Source: Cupriavidus neocaledonicus
GTDB lineage: Bacteria; Pseudomonadota; Gammaproteobacteria; Burkholderiales; Burkholderiaceae
Length of the DNA stretch: 57,539 bases
Assembly: GCF_000372525.1 (NCBI RefSeq)
Contig: NZ_AQUR01000088.1
Coordinates: 57,678-115,216 of the forward strand
Reading direction: 5' to 3'
Shown: positions 1 to 8,464 of the stretch, one piece after another
Layout of the letters: each line of letters opens with the position of its first letter
Numbering within the stretch: the stretch's first letter is position 1
Notes under the pieces: model-generated
Database searches by the model: none
The model's input: only the letters and a program-made list of their open reading frames with translations
What the model was told of the DNA's origin: nothing
Made by a program: the position numbers and the translations under genes

Positions 1-19
1 ACCGATACCGGAGACCATC

Positions 20-289
20 ATGACCACGCTGACCATCCAGGACCTGTCCGCCGCCGCAACCCTCGACCGCAAGCGCATGCACGCCGTGCGCGGCGGCACC
101 TCGTACCTGCCCTTCGCCGCCGTCTACATGCCGATCAAGGCCTCGGTCGACAAGAGCATCAGCGCCGTGCAGAGCATCGCGCAGATGCAGTCCGTGACCA
201 ACCTGAACGGCAACGGCTCGGCCTTCCTGGACCACGTCAAGTCCGACGTGCACACCAACCAGAACGCCACCAATAACATCTTCGGCTGA
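20..289 (+). CDS. Small secreted-peptide-like protein with double-glycine leader (copy 1)
   Basis: 89 residues with GGAGA upstream of the ATG. The first 26 residues end in VRGG and follow the hydrophobic register of classical double-glycine leaders: Leu at -12, Met at -7, Val at -4, Gly-Gly at -2/-1. The rest is a 63-residue Ser/Asn/Gln/Val-rich core containing IAQMQSV. The next gene (380-652) has the same leader and a related IAQLQSI core motif, so these are tandem paralogues. Leaders of this type are normally cut by the C39 peptidase domain of a dedicated ABC exporter; none lies in the window, but the cluster touches the left edge. The product could be a bacteriocin-like peptide, a RiPP precursor or another secreted small protein. 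The leader is visible in the sequence; export and activity are inference. Confidence 0.75.
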   Translation: MTTLTIQDLSAAATLDRKRMHAVRGGTSYLPFAAVYMPIKASVDKSISAVQSIAQMQSVTNLNGNGSAFLDHVKSDVHTNQNATNNIFG

Positions 290-379
290 AAGCCGATGCG
301 CAACGCGCGCGGAGAGCCTGCCCGACCGCAGCAATCTCCGCGCCAACCGCCACCCACACCGATTCAAAGGAGCACCATC

Positions 380-652
380 ATGTCAACCATCCTCGTGCGC
401 GACCTCGCCCTGAGCAAGGAACTCGACCGTGCCTCGCTGGGCGCCGTACGCGGCGGCAGCTCGTGGCTCAGCCGCGGCGTCGGCGATGTCGGCCCGCTCG
501 CCAATGTCACCGTCAACGTCAACCAGAACATCGCGCAGCTGCAAAGCATCAACGTCAACACGCTCAACAACAGCTTCGTCGGCCCCGGCGCCGGCCCGGT
601 GCGCGTCAACGTCAACCCGTCGCAATGGGCCGGCAACTTCGCCGCCGTCTGA
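380..652 (+). CDS. Small secreted-peptide-like protein with double-glycine leader (copy 2)
   Basis: 90 residues. The start is the ATG at 380, preceded by AAGGAG; an in-frame upstream ATG at 296 has no ribosome site and would break leader alignment with its neighbours. Residues 1-26 are a leader ending AVRGG with the LDR motif at -12 to -10. The core is dominated by alternating Val/Asn/Gln (for example NVNQNIAQLQSINVN), a pattern suited to beta-strand or solenoid packing, and has almost no Lys and no Cys. It lies 90 bp after copy 1 in the same orientation, so probably in the same transcript. Function unknown; it resembles a substrate of a double-glycine exporter. Confidence 0.75.
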   Translation: MSTILVRDLALSKELDRASLGAVRGGSSWLSRGVGDVGPLANVTVNVNQNIAQLQSINVNTLNNSFVGPGAGPVRVNVNPSQWAGNFAAV

Positions 653-756
653 GCGCAGCGCGCGGCGGCCCGCGGGCAGGCTCGCGGGGCCGCCTCGCCT
701 ATACTGAAGCGGTCCCGCGGCCGCAAGGCCGTGGTCCCGCTTGACCGGAGACAGCC

Positions 757-999
757 ATGGCAGTGATCGTCATCAAGGATTTGCCCGACAGCATGGATCT
801 CGACCGGCAGGCCATGACCACCATCCTCGGTGGCGGGCGCACCGCCGGCGGCCAGGCATGGCATGGCTTGCGGCGCCCGGGCGCCGTGCGCATCGTCGAC
901 TACCCCGGTGGCTTGCCCGGCAAGCGCCAGGTGATGCCGCGCGAGGCACCGCTTGGCCGGCTTCCGCGCAAGTCGGCAGGCAAGGACGCCGGGGGCTGA
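757..999 (+). CDS. Small double-glycine-leader protein with cationic core (copy 3)
   Basis: 80 residues with GGAG 8 nt before the ATG. Residues 1-26 align with the two genes upstream (VIKDL, then LDRQAM, then ILGG at 23-26), but Leu replaces Arg before the Gly-Gly. The core is unrelated to copies 1 and 2: it is Arg/Lys/Gly/Pro-rich and strongly basic, ending in several Lys/Arg-Gly steps. A TATACT box at 700-705 may give it its own promoter. A hairpin at 1022-1047 closes the cluster. A shared leader on different cores suggests one exporter with several cargoes; this is inference. Confidence 0.65.
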   Translation: MAVIVIKDLPDSMDLDRQAMTTILGGGRTAGGQAWHGLRRPGAVRIVDYPGGLPGKRQVMPREAPLGRLPRKSAGKDAGG

Positions 1000-1021
1000 A
1001 GCGACCCGCCGGCCCAAATGA

Positions 1022-1047
1022 AAAGCCCGCCATCTCTGGCGGGCTTT
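1022..1047 (+). terminator. Hairpin terminator after the double-glycine peptide cluster
   Basis: Perfect 10-bp stem, AAAGCCCGCC at 1022-1031 and GGCGGGCTTT at 1038-1047, with a 6-nt loop. The U run is short, so it may be a weak intrinsic terminator. Confidence 0.6.
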
Positions 1048-1807
1048 GGATGCGGACGGGCCCGGACCGCCTGGGTCACGCGGTCAGCAGTTCGGTCATT
1101 CTGTATCCATGCAGGCTTCCCATGATTCCGCCCATGACGCGGACGCCCATCCGGACCACCCGGAGAGTCGCAGGAAGACCTGGCGCCTGGAGTCAATGAC
1201 CGCAGTGCTTGCCGCGAACAGCGGCGCAATGCCGCTGGAGGAGGTCAAGTCGGGAGCGTTTTCGTCCGCCCCGTGCGGGCATCCTGTGTGCTCGCGCCTA
1301 CAGTATAGGCGGGGCATTTCCGCTTTCAACCAAACGGCCGGCGGCTGCGGCGCAGGTGGCGCAGCGCTGACATATCCGGTTACGTTTTCGCAGTGCAACA
1401 AAATTCTGGCACTCTGCTATAATCCGCGCCGTGAGTTTCGCAACTGTGAGATCCGCCAAGCGCCCGGCATGCTGCCGCGGCGAATCCGCTGCCCTCCCAA
1501 GCTCTGTTTCCTCGCTGCCGGACGCCTAGTCATCACAAATGGCCCCAGCCGCCCAGCAGAACGCACCGCTCACCTGACGTCGCCTCGTCTCCGATCCTGT
1601 TGAACAGCCTGAATTGAGCTGTTTGCCTGCCAGGGACATGGCCGGACCGCCCCGCGGTAACCAGCCACCACCCTGCCTGCCGCCGTACTGCCAGCTGTGT
1701 CTGTCGTAACGGCCTCACCGATTGGCGCCGAAGCCTTTTTAAGACTTTGCACTGCGCCCACCCCATTCTGCGTTTCGGGGTGCCATGCACTTATTTGACC
1801 TTTCGAC
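1048..1807 (+). promoter_or_regulatory. Promoter and long 5' leader of the DEAD-box helicase gene
   Basis: A 760-bp stretch without a convincing gene. A consensus -10 box TATAAT lies at 1418-1423, with only a weak -35 (GCAACA, 1395-1400, spacer 17). If used, the helicase mRNA has a leader of about 375 nt. That leader contains a small hairpin (AACAGC/GCTGTT near 1601-1620) and a T5 run at 1736-1740. Long leaders are known for cold-induced RNA-helicase mRNAs; a role here is inference. Confidence 0.4.
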
Positions 1808-3685
1808 ATGACCCAGCACGACCTTCGTGCGGAGCAAGCTATTGCCTCCGCGACCGACGCTTCGATCACTTCCGACGCTGCCCAGAGCCCGCTCGACAAG
1901 CTCGACGCCCTGCTCAACCCCAGCCCGGCAGTGGCAGCCCCGGCCGTGGAAAGCGGTTTCGCCGCACTTGGCCTCGACGCGGCCATCCTGCGCGCGCTCT
2001 CCGACCTGAACTACAACACGCCCACGCCGGTGCAGGCCCAGGCCATCCCGGCCTTCCTGGCCGGCCGCGACCTGCTGGTCTCGAGCCAGACCGGCTCGGG
2101 CAAGACCGCGGCCTTCATGCTGCCGGCGATCCAGCGCATCAGCGAAATGCCGGCGCCGCAGCGCTCGACCGAGCCCGCCAAGCGCATGAAGGGCAAGCGC
2201 CCCCGTCCGGCCCCGGCCCAGCCGGCGCTGCTGGTGCTGACGCCGACGCGCGAACTGGCGCTGCAGGTGACCGAGGCCGCCGCCAAGTACGGCCGCAACC
2301 TGCGCCGCATCGTCTGCGCCAGCATCCTGGGCGGCATGCCCTACCCCAAGCAGCTGGCCATGCTGGCCAAGATGCCTGACATCCTGGTGGCGACGCCGGG
2401 CCGCCTGCTCGACCATATCGACGCCGGCCGCATCGACCTGTCGGCGCTGCAGATGCTGGTGTTCGACGAAGCCGACCGCATGCTCGACATGGGCTTTGCC
2501 GACGACATCGACGCCATCGTCAACGCCACCCCGGCTTCGCGCCAGACGCTGATGTTCTCGGCCACGCTGGATGCGCGCATCGCCCAGCTGGCCTCGCGCC
2601 AGCTGAAGGACCCGCAGCGCATCGAGATCGCCGCGGCCCGCGCCGACCAGAGCCATATCGAGCAGCGCCTGCACTTCACCGACGACATGTCGCACAAGGA
2701 GCGCCTGCTGGACCACCTGCTGCGCGACGCCTCGCTCAAGCAGGCGATCGTCTTCACCGCGACCAAGCGCGATGCCGATTCGCTGGCCGAGCGCCTGTCC
2801 GACACCGGCTTCTCCGCCGGCGCGCTGCACGGCGACATGACCCAGGGCGCGCGCAACCGCACCCTGACCGCGCTGCGCCGCGGCAACCTGCGCGTGCTGG
2901 TGGCCACCGACGTGGCCGCGCGCGGCATCGACGTGCCCGATATCACCCACGTGGTGAACTTCGACCTGCCCAAGCAGGCCGAGGACTACGTGCACCGCAT
3001 CGGCCGTACCGGCCGCGCCGGCCGCTCGGGCATCGCCATCAACCTGGTCAACCACAACGACATGTTCCAGTGGCGCCGGATCGAGCGCTTTACCAACCAG
3101 CGCGTCGACGCGTCGGTGATCGAGGGCCTGGAGCCGCGCCGCGCGCCCAAGCCGCGCGCCGGCTTCGGCGGCAAGCCGGGCGGCGGCCGCGGTGACTTCC
3201 GTGGCAACGGCGGCGGCTACCGCGGCGGCGAGCGCAGCTTCGGCGAGCGCAAGTTCGGTGGCGACACCCGTACCGGCTTCGGCGAGCGCAAGTTCGGTGG
3301 CGAGAGCCGTGGCTTCGGCAACCGCGCGGAAGGCGCGCGCCCGTTCGGCGACGACAACCGTGGCGGCTTCGGCAACCGTGAAGGCGGCTACCGTGGCCAG
3401 GGCGGTGGCTACCGCGGCGCCAGCGACGGTGCCCGCGGCTTTGGCAACCGTGACGGCGGCCGTCCGTTCGGCGACGATCCGCGCGGCGGCTTCGGCAACC
3501 GTGACGGCAACCGCGGCTTCGGCGAAGGCCGTGGCAACGGCGGCGGCTACCGTGGCAATGGCGCCAACGGCGAAGGCCGCAGCTTCGGCAACCGCGACGG
3601 CAACCGCGGCTTTGGCGGCGCTTATGGCGGTAACGGCGGCGCCAACGGCGGCAACCGCAACAGCCGCTCGCGCTACGAGCGCTGA
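1808..3685 (+). CDS. rhlE: DEAD-box ATP-dependent RNA helicase, RhlE type, with RGG-rich tail
   Basis: 625 residues. Q motif near residues 51-80, motif I (SSQTGSGKT) at 92-100, DEAD at 220-223, SAT at 251-253, and HRIGRTGRAGR at 396-406 closing the second RecA lobe. Residues about 450-625 are a low-complexity tail of repeated FGNRDG, FGERKFGG and GGYRG units rich in Gly, Arg and Phe, expected to be disordered and RNA-binding. The family unwinds short RNA duplexes in ribosome assembly and mRNA decay. It starts at the ATG after a long leader and ends before a strong terminator. A second helicase lies at 20095-21597. RhlE assignment is from motif spacing; CsdA or RhlB-like naming cannot be excluded. 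Confidence 0.9.
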   Translation: MTQHDLRAEQAIASATDASITSDAAQSPLDKLDALLNPSPAVAAPAVESGFAALGLDAAILRALSDLNYNTPTPVQAQAIPAFLAGRDLLVSSQTGSGKTAAFMLPAIQRISEMPAPQRSTEPAKRMKGKRPRPAPAQPALLVLTPTRELALQVTEAAAKYGRNLRRIVCASILGGMPYPKQLAMLAKMPDILVATPGRLLDHIDAGRIDLSALQMLVFDEADRMLDMGFADDIDAIVNATPASRQTLMFSATLDARIAQLASRQLKDPQRIEIAAARADQSHIEQRLHFTDDMSHKERLLDHLLRDASLKQAIVFTATKRDADSLAERLSDTGFSAGALHGDMTQGARNRTLTALRRGNLRVLVATDVAARGIDVPDITHVVNFDLPKQAEDYVHRIGRTGRAGRSGIAINLVNHNDMFQWRRIERFTNQRVDASVIEGLEPRRAPKPRAGFGGKPGGGRGDFRGNGGGYRGGERSFGERKFGGDTRTGFGERKFGGESRGFGNRAEGARPFGDDNRGGFGNREGGYRGQGGGYRGASDGARGFGNRDGGRPFGDDPRGGFGNRDGNRGFGEGRGNGGGYRGNGANGEGRSFGNRDGNRGFGGAYGGNGGANGGNRNSRSRYER

Positions 3686-3722
3686 GCGCGCGGTGCGCTG
3701 AACGCACCTGCCGCATGACAGA

Positions 3723-3753
3723 ACAGGGCACCCTCGGGTGCCCTGTTTTTTTT
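3723..3753 (+). terminator. Rho-independent terminator of the helicase gene
   Basis: Stem ACAGGGCACCC/GGGTGCCCTGT with a 2-nt loop, followed by eight T (3746-3753). It separates the helicase from the convergent egt genes. Confidence 0.85.
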
Positions 3754-3768
3754 GTTGCTGGTGCCGCG

Positions 3769-5025
3769 CTACAGCGCGCAGGTGCGGAAGCCGATGAAGG
3801 CCAGGTCGTCCTCGGGCAACCGCGCCCAGCGCGCGCGCACATGGCGCAGCCGCGCCGGACTGGCGAACGACACCCCGCGCACCGCCTGGTGCGTGCCGAA
3901 GCGCCCCACCATGTCGCCGTCGGACGGCGCGGCGACAAAGCCGGCATACGGCTCGTACGGCGTGGCGGTCCACTCGCGCAGCGCGCCCCACTGCAGGCCG
4001 CGGTTCTGGGTCGCGGCGAGCTCCCATTCCGATTCCGCCGGCAGGCGCCGCCCGGCCCAGACGCACCACGCCTGCGCCTCGTACAGCGTGACATGGCGCA
4101 CCGCCTCGTCGGGATTGAGCGTACGCAGCGTGCCGAAGCGCTCCAGCATCCACGCGCGCGATTCCGGATGGCGCGACCAGTAGCGCGGCGCGGAGCGTTC
4201 CTGCGTCATCAGCCATTGCCGTCCCGCCGACGACCACCAGGCCGGATGCTCGTAGCCGCCGTCCTCGACGAATTCCAGGAACTGGGCGTTGCTGACCAGC
4301 GCCATGTCGATCTCGAACGCGGGCACGTAGGTCGGCTGGGGCGGCAGTTCGTCGGGCCAGGCAAAGCCGTCGGCATCGCTCCAGCCGAGCGTGAAGCGCC
4401 CGCCGGGGAAATGCAGCGTGCCGCCATGTCCAGCCGCCGGCGCCGGTGCCGCCCCGGCGGCCTCGGCGGGAGCCATGCCAAGCGCCTGCAGCAGCGCGGC
4501 CACGCCCTCGCCCTGCGCGTCTTCGTGCAGCAGCGCGCGGCGGAACGGGTACAGGGTCAGGTCGGCGTCGTCGGGCAGCAATGCGATCCGGCGCAGCACG
4601 CCGTCGAGCACCTCGGCGGCATAGCGCTTGACCGCCGCAACGTCGGGCAGCGCGACCTCCCAACGCTCGTCGGGCCCGATGCGGTCGGGATCGAACCATT
4701 CGTCGGCGCCGTCGAGCAGCGACGGCTCCGACGCCACCGGCACCGGCACGCCGCCGCGATCGACCTGGCGCACGCCGCGCAGGCACCACCACTCCGCATG
4801 CCAGGCGACGTGGCCGAGCGTCCACAGCGGCGGGTCGGCATCGTACTGGCGCGGCACGTCCCAGGCGCGGCGGGTCTGCCCGAACGGCGCCAGCCACGCC
4901 AGCGTGCGGCTGCGCGTGTCGACCAGGGCCTGCGCCAGCCCTTCGCGCGGCAGCCGGCGCGGGTCCGACCACGTCGCCTTGCCGCCGGTGAAGTAGAGAT
5001 CGGGAAGCATGGGAAAGCCGCTCAT
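3769..5025 (-). CDS. egtB: Ergothioneine synthase EgtB (iron-dependent sulfoxide synthase)
   Basis: 418 residues from the ATG at 5025; an internal ATG at 5010 is an alternative, and neither has a clear Shine-Dalgarno site. The N-terminal DinB-like domain has the iron-binding HX3HXE signature (H72, H76, E78) and the C-terminal half is an FGE-sulfatase domain ending in the typical IGFRT. EgtB couples hercynine to cysteine or gamma-glutamylcysteine using O2. egtD lies directly upstream on the same strand (130-bp gap), supporting ergothioneine rather than selenoneine synthesis. No EgtE-type lyase or EgtA/EgtC gene is in the window. Confidence 0.88.
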   Translation of the reverse strand: MSGFPMLPDLYFTGGKATWSDPRRLPREGLAQALVDTRSRTLAWLAPFGQTRRAWDVPRQYDADPPLWTLGHVAWHAEWWCLRGVRQVDRGGVPVPVASEPSLLDGADEWFDPDRIGPDERWEVALPDVAAVKRYAAEVLDGVLRRIALLPDDADLTLYPFRRALLHEDAQGEGVAALLQALGMAPAEAAGAAPAPAAGHGGTLHFPGGRFTLGWSDADGFAWPDELPPQPTYVPAFEIDMALVSNAQFLEFVEDGGYEHPAWWSSAGRQWLMTQERSAPRYWSRHPESRAWMLERFGTLRTLNPDEAVRHVTLYEAQAWCVWAGRRLPAESEWELAATQNRGLQWGALREWTATPYEPYAGFVAAPSDGDMVGRFGTHQAVRGVSFASPARLRHVRARWARLPEDDLAFIGFRTCAL

Positions 5026-5154
5026 CGGGAAATCCGCGCAGGGAATGGAGGGTGGACAGGCAGCAATCGGGACAGCCGCGGGCACGCCGCGGCCCGCGCG
5101 TGGCACGCCACGCCGGGCTGCGGCCATTATGACACTACCCGCCCGGCAGGCTGC

Positions 5155-6249
5155 TCAGCCGCGCGCGTGGAAGACCGCGAACCAGCCGCGCGGGTCAGAC
5201 CAGTACACCGGGTCGTCGAAACCGGCGGCTTCGAGCAGCAGCGCGAAGTCCTCCGGGCGGTACTTGTACGAGTCCTCGGTATGGATGCGCTCGCCGGCGC
5301 CGAACTCGCGCGCGCCGCCGTCCCATTGCACGCGCACGTCGCGGCATGCCTGCAGGTGCATCTGGACGCGCGAGGCCGCGCGGTCGAAGCTGGCCTGGTG
5401 GCGCCAGTCGTCCAGCGCGAAATCGGTGCCGACGATGCGGTTCACGTTGCGCAGCACGTTGCGGTTGAAGGCGGCGGTGACGCCCAGCGCATCGTCATAG
5501 GCCGATACCAGCGTGGCCTCGTCCTTGTGCAGGTCCACGCCGATCAGCACGCCGTCGCCGCGCCCGGCCGCGCCGCGCAGGCGCTGCAGCAGGGCCAGGG
5601 CTTCGACCGGCGCGAAATTGCCGATGCTCGAGCCCGGATAGAAGAACAGGCGCCTGCCGCGCCTGACCTGGGCCGGCAGGTCGAACGGCGCGCACAGGTC
5701 GGCGCCCAGCCCCAGCATCGGGATCTCGGCATGCTGCTGCTGCAGCGACGACAGCGTCGCGCGCAGGAACTCGACCGAGATATCCACCGCCACGTACTGC
5801 GCCGGCCGCAGGCTGCCGAACAGCCGCGCCGCCTTCTCGCAGTTGCCCGCGCCCAGGTCCACCAGCACGCAGCCGCTGCCCGCGCGCGCCGCGATGGCGG
5901 GCGCCGCGCTGGCAAAGATCGCGGCCTCGGTGCGGGTCGGGTAGTACTCGGGCAGGTCGGTGATGGCTTCGAACAGACGCGAGCCCAGCACGTCGTAGAA
6001 GAACTTGGGGCTGATCGCGGCCTGCGGGGCGCGCAGGCCGGACAGCACCTGCTCGCGCAGCGCGCCGCTGTCTTCGCGGTACTGCTGCACGAACTCGGGC
6101 TGCGGCGGACGCGGCGCGCGGCCATTGGCCAGCGCCACCAGCGCCGGCGGCGCCACGGCATGGCCGTTATGGTGGTTCAGGGGCGGGAGGGGGGTCTGCG
6201 GGGCTTTTTGGTGTGTGGGCGGGTTGGGCGGGTTCGGGACAACCGGCAT
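5155..6249 (-). CDS. egtD: L-histidine N-alpha-methyltransferase EgtD
   Basis: 364 residues from the ATG at 6249, preceded by AAGGAA. It has PKFFYD at 81-86, EYYPTRTE at 101-108 and the SAM-binding VDLGAGN loop at 130-136, all typical of EgtD, which trimethylates histidine to hercynine, the EgtB substrate. The first 45 residues are a Pro-rich extension (PNPPNPP) that is longer than usual and probably disordered. Likely co-transcribed with egtB. Ergothioneine is a cytoplasmic thiol antioxidant. Confidence 0.9.
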   Translation of the reverse strand: MPVVPNPPNPPTHQKAPQTPLPPLNHHNGHAVAPPALVALANGRAPRPPQPEFVQQYREDSGALREQVLSGLRAPQAAISPKFFYDVLGSRLFEAITDLPEYYPTRTEAAIFASAAPAIAARAGSGCVLVDLGAGNCEKAARLFGSLRPAQYVAVDISVEFLRATLSSLQQQHAEIPMLGLGADLCAPFDLPAQVRRGRRLFFYPGSSIGNFAPVEALALLQRLRGAAGRGDGVLIGVDLHKDEATLVSAYDDALGVTAAFNRNVLRNVNRIVGTDFALDDWRHQASFDRAASRVQMHLQACRDVRVQWDGGAREFGAGERIHTEDSYKYRPEDFALLLEAAGFDDPVYWSDPRGWFAVFHARG

Positions 6250-6556
6250 GTCGTTTCCTTGTGTGGTCGCAAATGGGCACTGCTTCACTGCGTATTCCCC
6301 AAGGCCGCGCTGTGCATGTCGTGCGCGCCGGTCTCCGCAATGCGTGCCTGTGCTGTCCGGGACGCACCGGTCGGAGCCGAACTTCAAGGATAGGCCGATC
6401 CGGCCGATCGCGCAGCCCCATGGCGCGCCGATACAAGTTGCCGTCACGCCGCCGTCGCGGCCGGGTGGCCGCAGGCCGCCCCTGGGCGAGACGATTACGG
6501 CACCTCGAAGTTGAGTCAGTATCTTTCCTAATGCCGCATGTCGCTTGCAGTTCGTT

Positions 6557-6562
6557 TATAAT
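6557..6562 (+). promoter_or_regulatory. -10 box of the TerC riboswitch transcript
   Basis: TATAAT about 30 nt before the riboswitch aptamer. No good -35 is visible. The rest of 6250-6556 is the divergent egtD/TerC spacer, in which I see no gene. Confidence 0.45.
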
Positions 6563-6591
6563 CCCGCCCAGCGCGACCTCTGAAGGGTCGT

Positions 6592-6745
6592 GTCCCTCAA
6601 AGGGGAGTAGCTCCGGGGCTTTGCCCTTAGCACAATCGTCATTCCGGGACCGCAGTCCCCGGTTGTGCTGACCACCGGCGCGCATACCGCGCCAGTGGTC
6701 GAGCAAGACCTTTGCAACCTGGACTTCATGGTTTGCAAAGGCGCC
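6592..6745 (+). ncRNA. yybP-ykoY (manganese) riboswitch
   Basis: Contains the conserved aptamer strings GGGGAGTAGC (6602-6611) and CGTCAT (6637-6642), the two Mn2+-binding internal loops of the yybP-ykoY class. A downstream hairpin CCTTTGCA (6709-6716)/TGCAAAGG (6734-6741) is a likely expression platform. The class commonly precedes TerC/Alx and MntP genes, and here it leads into a TerC-family gene 76 nt later. Mn2+ sensing is established for the class; the switching mode here (translation or termination) is inferred. Confidence 0.85.
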
Positions 6746-6820
6746 CCCACGCTCCCGTGCACGTGAATCCAGGCGAACCCAATGCGCGCGCTTGCGCTGA
6801 TTCGTACCTGAGGAGAGTTC

Positions 6821-7528
6821 ATGGAGTGGTTTACCGATCTGTTCACGATGCAATTCCTGACGGCGCTGCTGTCCATCGTCGTCATTGACCTGGTGCTGGC
6901 CGGGGACAATGCCATCGTGATCGCGCTGGCGGCACGCAACCTGCCGTCCCACCTGCAGAAGAAGGCCATTATCTGGGGTACCGTGGGTGCCGTGGTGGTG
7001 CGCTCGGCCATGACGATCGGCGTGGTCTGGCTGCTGAAGATCCCGGGCCTGATGCTGGTGGGCGGCCTGGCGCTGGTATGGATTGCCTACAAGCTGCTGT
7101 CCGACGAAGGCGACGGCGACGAGCATGGCACCGGGGCCTCGACCCTGTGGGGCGCGATGAAGACCATCATCATCGCCGACGCGGTGATGGGCGTGGACAA
7201 CGTGCTGGCGGTGGCCGGCGCCGCGCACGGCAGCTTCCTGCTGGTGGTGCTGGGCCTGCTGATCAGCATCCCCATCGTGGTGTGGGGCTCGAGCCTGGTG
7301 CTCAAGCTGATGGCCCGCTTCCCGGTCATCATCTACCTGGGTGCCGGCGTGCTGGCGTTCACGGCGGTCAAGATGATCGTGCACGAGCCGATGGTCAAGG
7401 CGTTCTTCGAAGCCAATCCGGTGGTCAACTGGGCCCTGTACGTGCTGATCGTCGGCGGCGTGCTGGGCGCCGGCTACCTGGTGCAGAAGCGCCGCGAGCA
7501 GCAGCAGGAGCCGGCCGGCAGCCACTGA
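6821..7528 (+). CDS. TerC/Alx (YjbE)-family integral membrane protein, probable Mn2+ exporter
   Basis: 235 residues with AGGAG before the ATG. About seven hydrophobic segments and two copies of the family hallmark: DLVLAGDNAIVIALA at residues 23-37 and a matching ADAVMGVDNVLAVAGAA later in the chain. The acidic residues in these are thought to bind metal. The Mn2+ riboswitch just upstream argues for manganese export rather than tellurite resistance. It ends in a short charged cytoplasmic tail. Confidence 0.85.
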   Translation: MEWFTDLFTMQFLTALLSIVVIDLVLAGDNAIVIALAARNLPSHLQKKAIIWGTVGAVVVRSAMTIGVVWLLKIPGLMLVGGLALVWIAYKLLSDEGDGDEHGTGASTLWGAMKTIIIADAVMGVDNVLAVAGAAHGSFLLVVLGLLISIPIVVWGSSLVLKLMARFPVIIYLGAGVLAFTAVKMIVHEPMVKAFFEANPVVNWALYVLIVGGVLGAGYLVQKRREQQQEPAGSH

Positions 7529-7575
7529 GCCTGCCTCCCGGCGCCAGGGTCTGGTGCCCTGGCCCTGCCGCAAAG

Positions 7576-7611
7576 GACGGGCCGCCCCTGAGGGGCGGCC
7601 CGTCTTGCTTT
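7576..7611 (+). terminator. Rho-independent terminator after the TerC-family gene
   Basis: Perfect 13-bp GC-rich stem (7576-7588 with 7592-7604, loop TGA) followed by TTGCTTT. Confidence 0.8.
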
Positions 7612-7669
7612 AAAATGCCAGCTTCGCGGGCCCAGGCGCCCGCGCCAACTTCCATCCCGCCCCGCGCCG

Positions 7670-8464
7670 ATGAAACAGTACCTCGACTTCATGCGCCATG
7701 TTTACGAGCATGGCACCGACAAGGCCGACCGCACCGGCACCGGCACGCGCTCGGTGTTCGGCTACCAGATGCGCTTCGACCTGCGCGAAGGCTTCCCGGT
7801 GGTGACCACCAAGAAGCTGCACCTGAAGTCGATCATCTATGAACTGCTGTGGTTCCTGCAGGGCTCGACCAACGTGCGCTGGCTGCAGCAGCACGGCGTC
7901 ACCATCTGGGACGAGTGGGCCGACGAGCAGGGCGAACTGGGCCCGGTCTACGGCTCGCAATGGCGTTCGTGGCCCGCCCCGGACGGCCGCCATATCGACC
8001 AGATCTCCGAGCTGGTGGCGCAGATCCGCGCCAACCCGGATTCGCGCCGGCTGATCGTGTCGGCCTGGAACGTGGCCGACATCCCGCGCATGAAGCTGCC
8101 GCCCTGCCATGCGTTCTTCCAGTTCTACGTGGCCGACGGCCGGCTCTCGTGCCAGCTGTACCAGCGCAGCGCCGACATCTTCCTGGGCGTGCCGTTCAAT
8201 ATCGCCAGCTATGCGCTGCTGACCCACATGATGGCGCAGCAGACCGGGCTGGAAGTGGGCGACTTCATCTGGACCGGGGGCGACTGCCACCTGTACAACA
8301 ACCATTTCGAGCAGGTGCAGACGCAACTGGCGCGCGAGCCGCTGGCGCTGCCGCAACTGAAGATCCTGCGCCAGCCCGACAGCATCTTCGACTACCGCTA
8401 CGAAGACTTCGAACTGGCCGGCTACCAGTCGCACCCCGCGATCAAGGCACCGGTGGCCGTATGA
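7670..8464 (+). CDS. thyA: Thymidylate synthase
   Basis: 264 residues, the length of E. coli ThyA. Catalytic Cys is at 146 in [15 protein letters not shown] near 21-26 and QRSADIFLG are other family blocks. Converts dUMP and methylene-tetrahydrofolate to dTMP and dihydrofolate. The stop overlaps the folA start (ATGA), coupling it to the enzyme that recycles its dihydrofolate product. Confidence 0.97.
   Translation: MKQYLDFMRHVYEHGTDKADRTGTGTRSVFGYQMRFDLREGFPVVTTKKLHLKSIIYELLWFLQGSTNVRWLQQHGVTIWDEWADEQGELGPVYGSQWRSWPAPDGRHIDQISELVAQIRANPDSRRLIVSAWNVADIPRMKLPPCHAFFQFYVADGRLSCQLYQRSADIFLGVPFNIASYALLTHMMAQQTGLEVGDFIWTGGDCHLYNNHFEQVQTQLAREPLALPQLKILRQPDSIFDYRYEDFELAGYQSHPAIKAPVAV

Noticed and set aside
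1739..4972. 1077-codon open frame on the minus strand, antisense to the helicase
   Set aside because: Ala/Val/Arg low-complexity translation, mirror of the helicase GC3 bias, and it also runs through egtB in another frame.
3715..6393. 892-codon plus-strand frame over egtB-egtD
   Set aside because: Antisense to two well-supported genes; composition is Arg/Ala/Gln shadow sequence.
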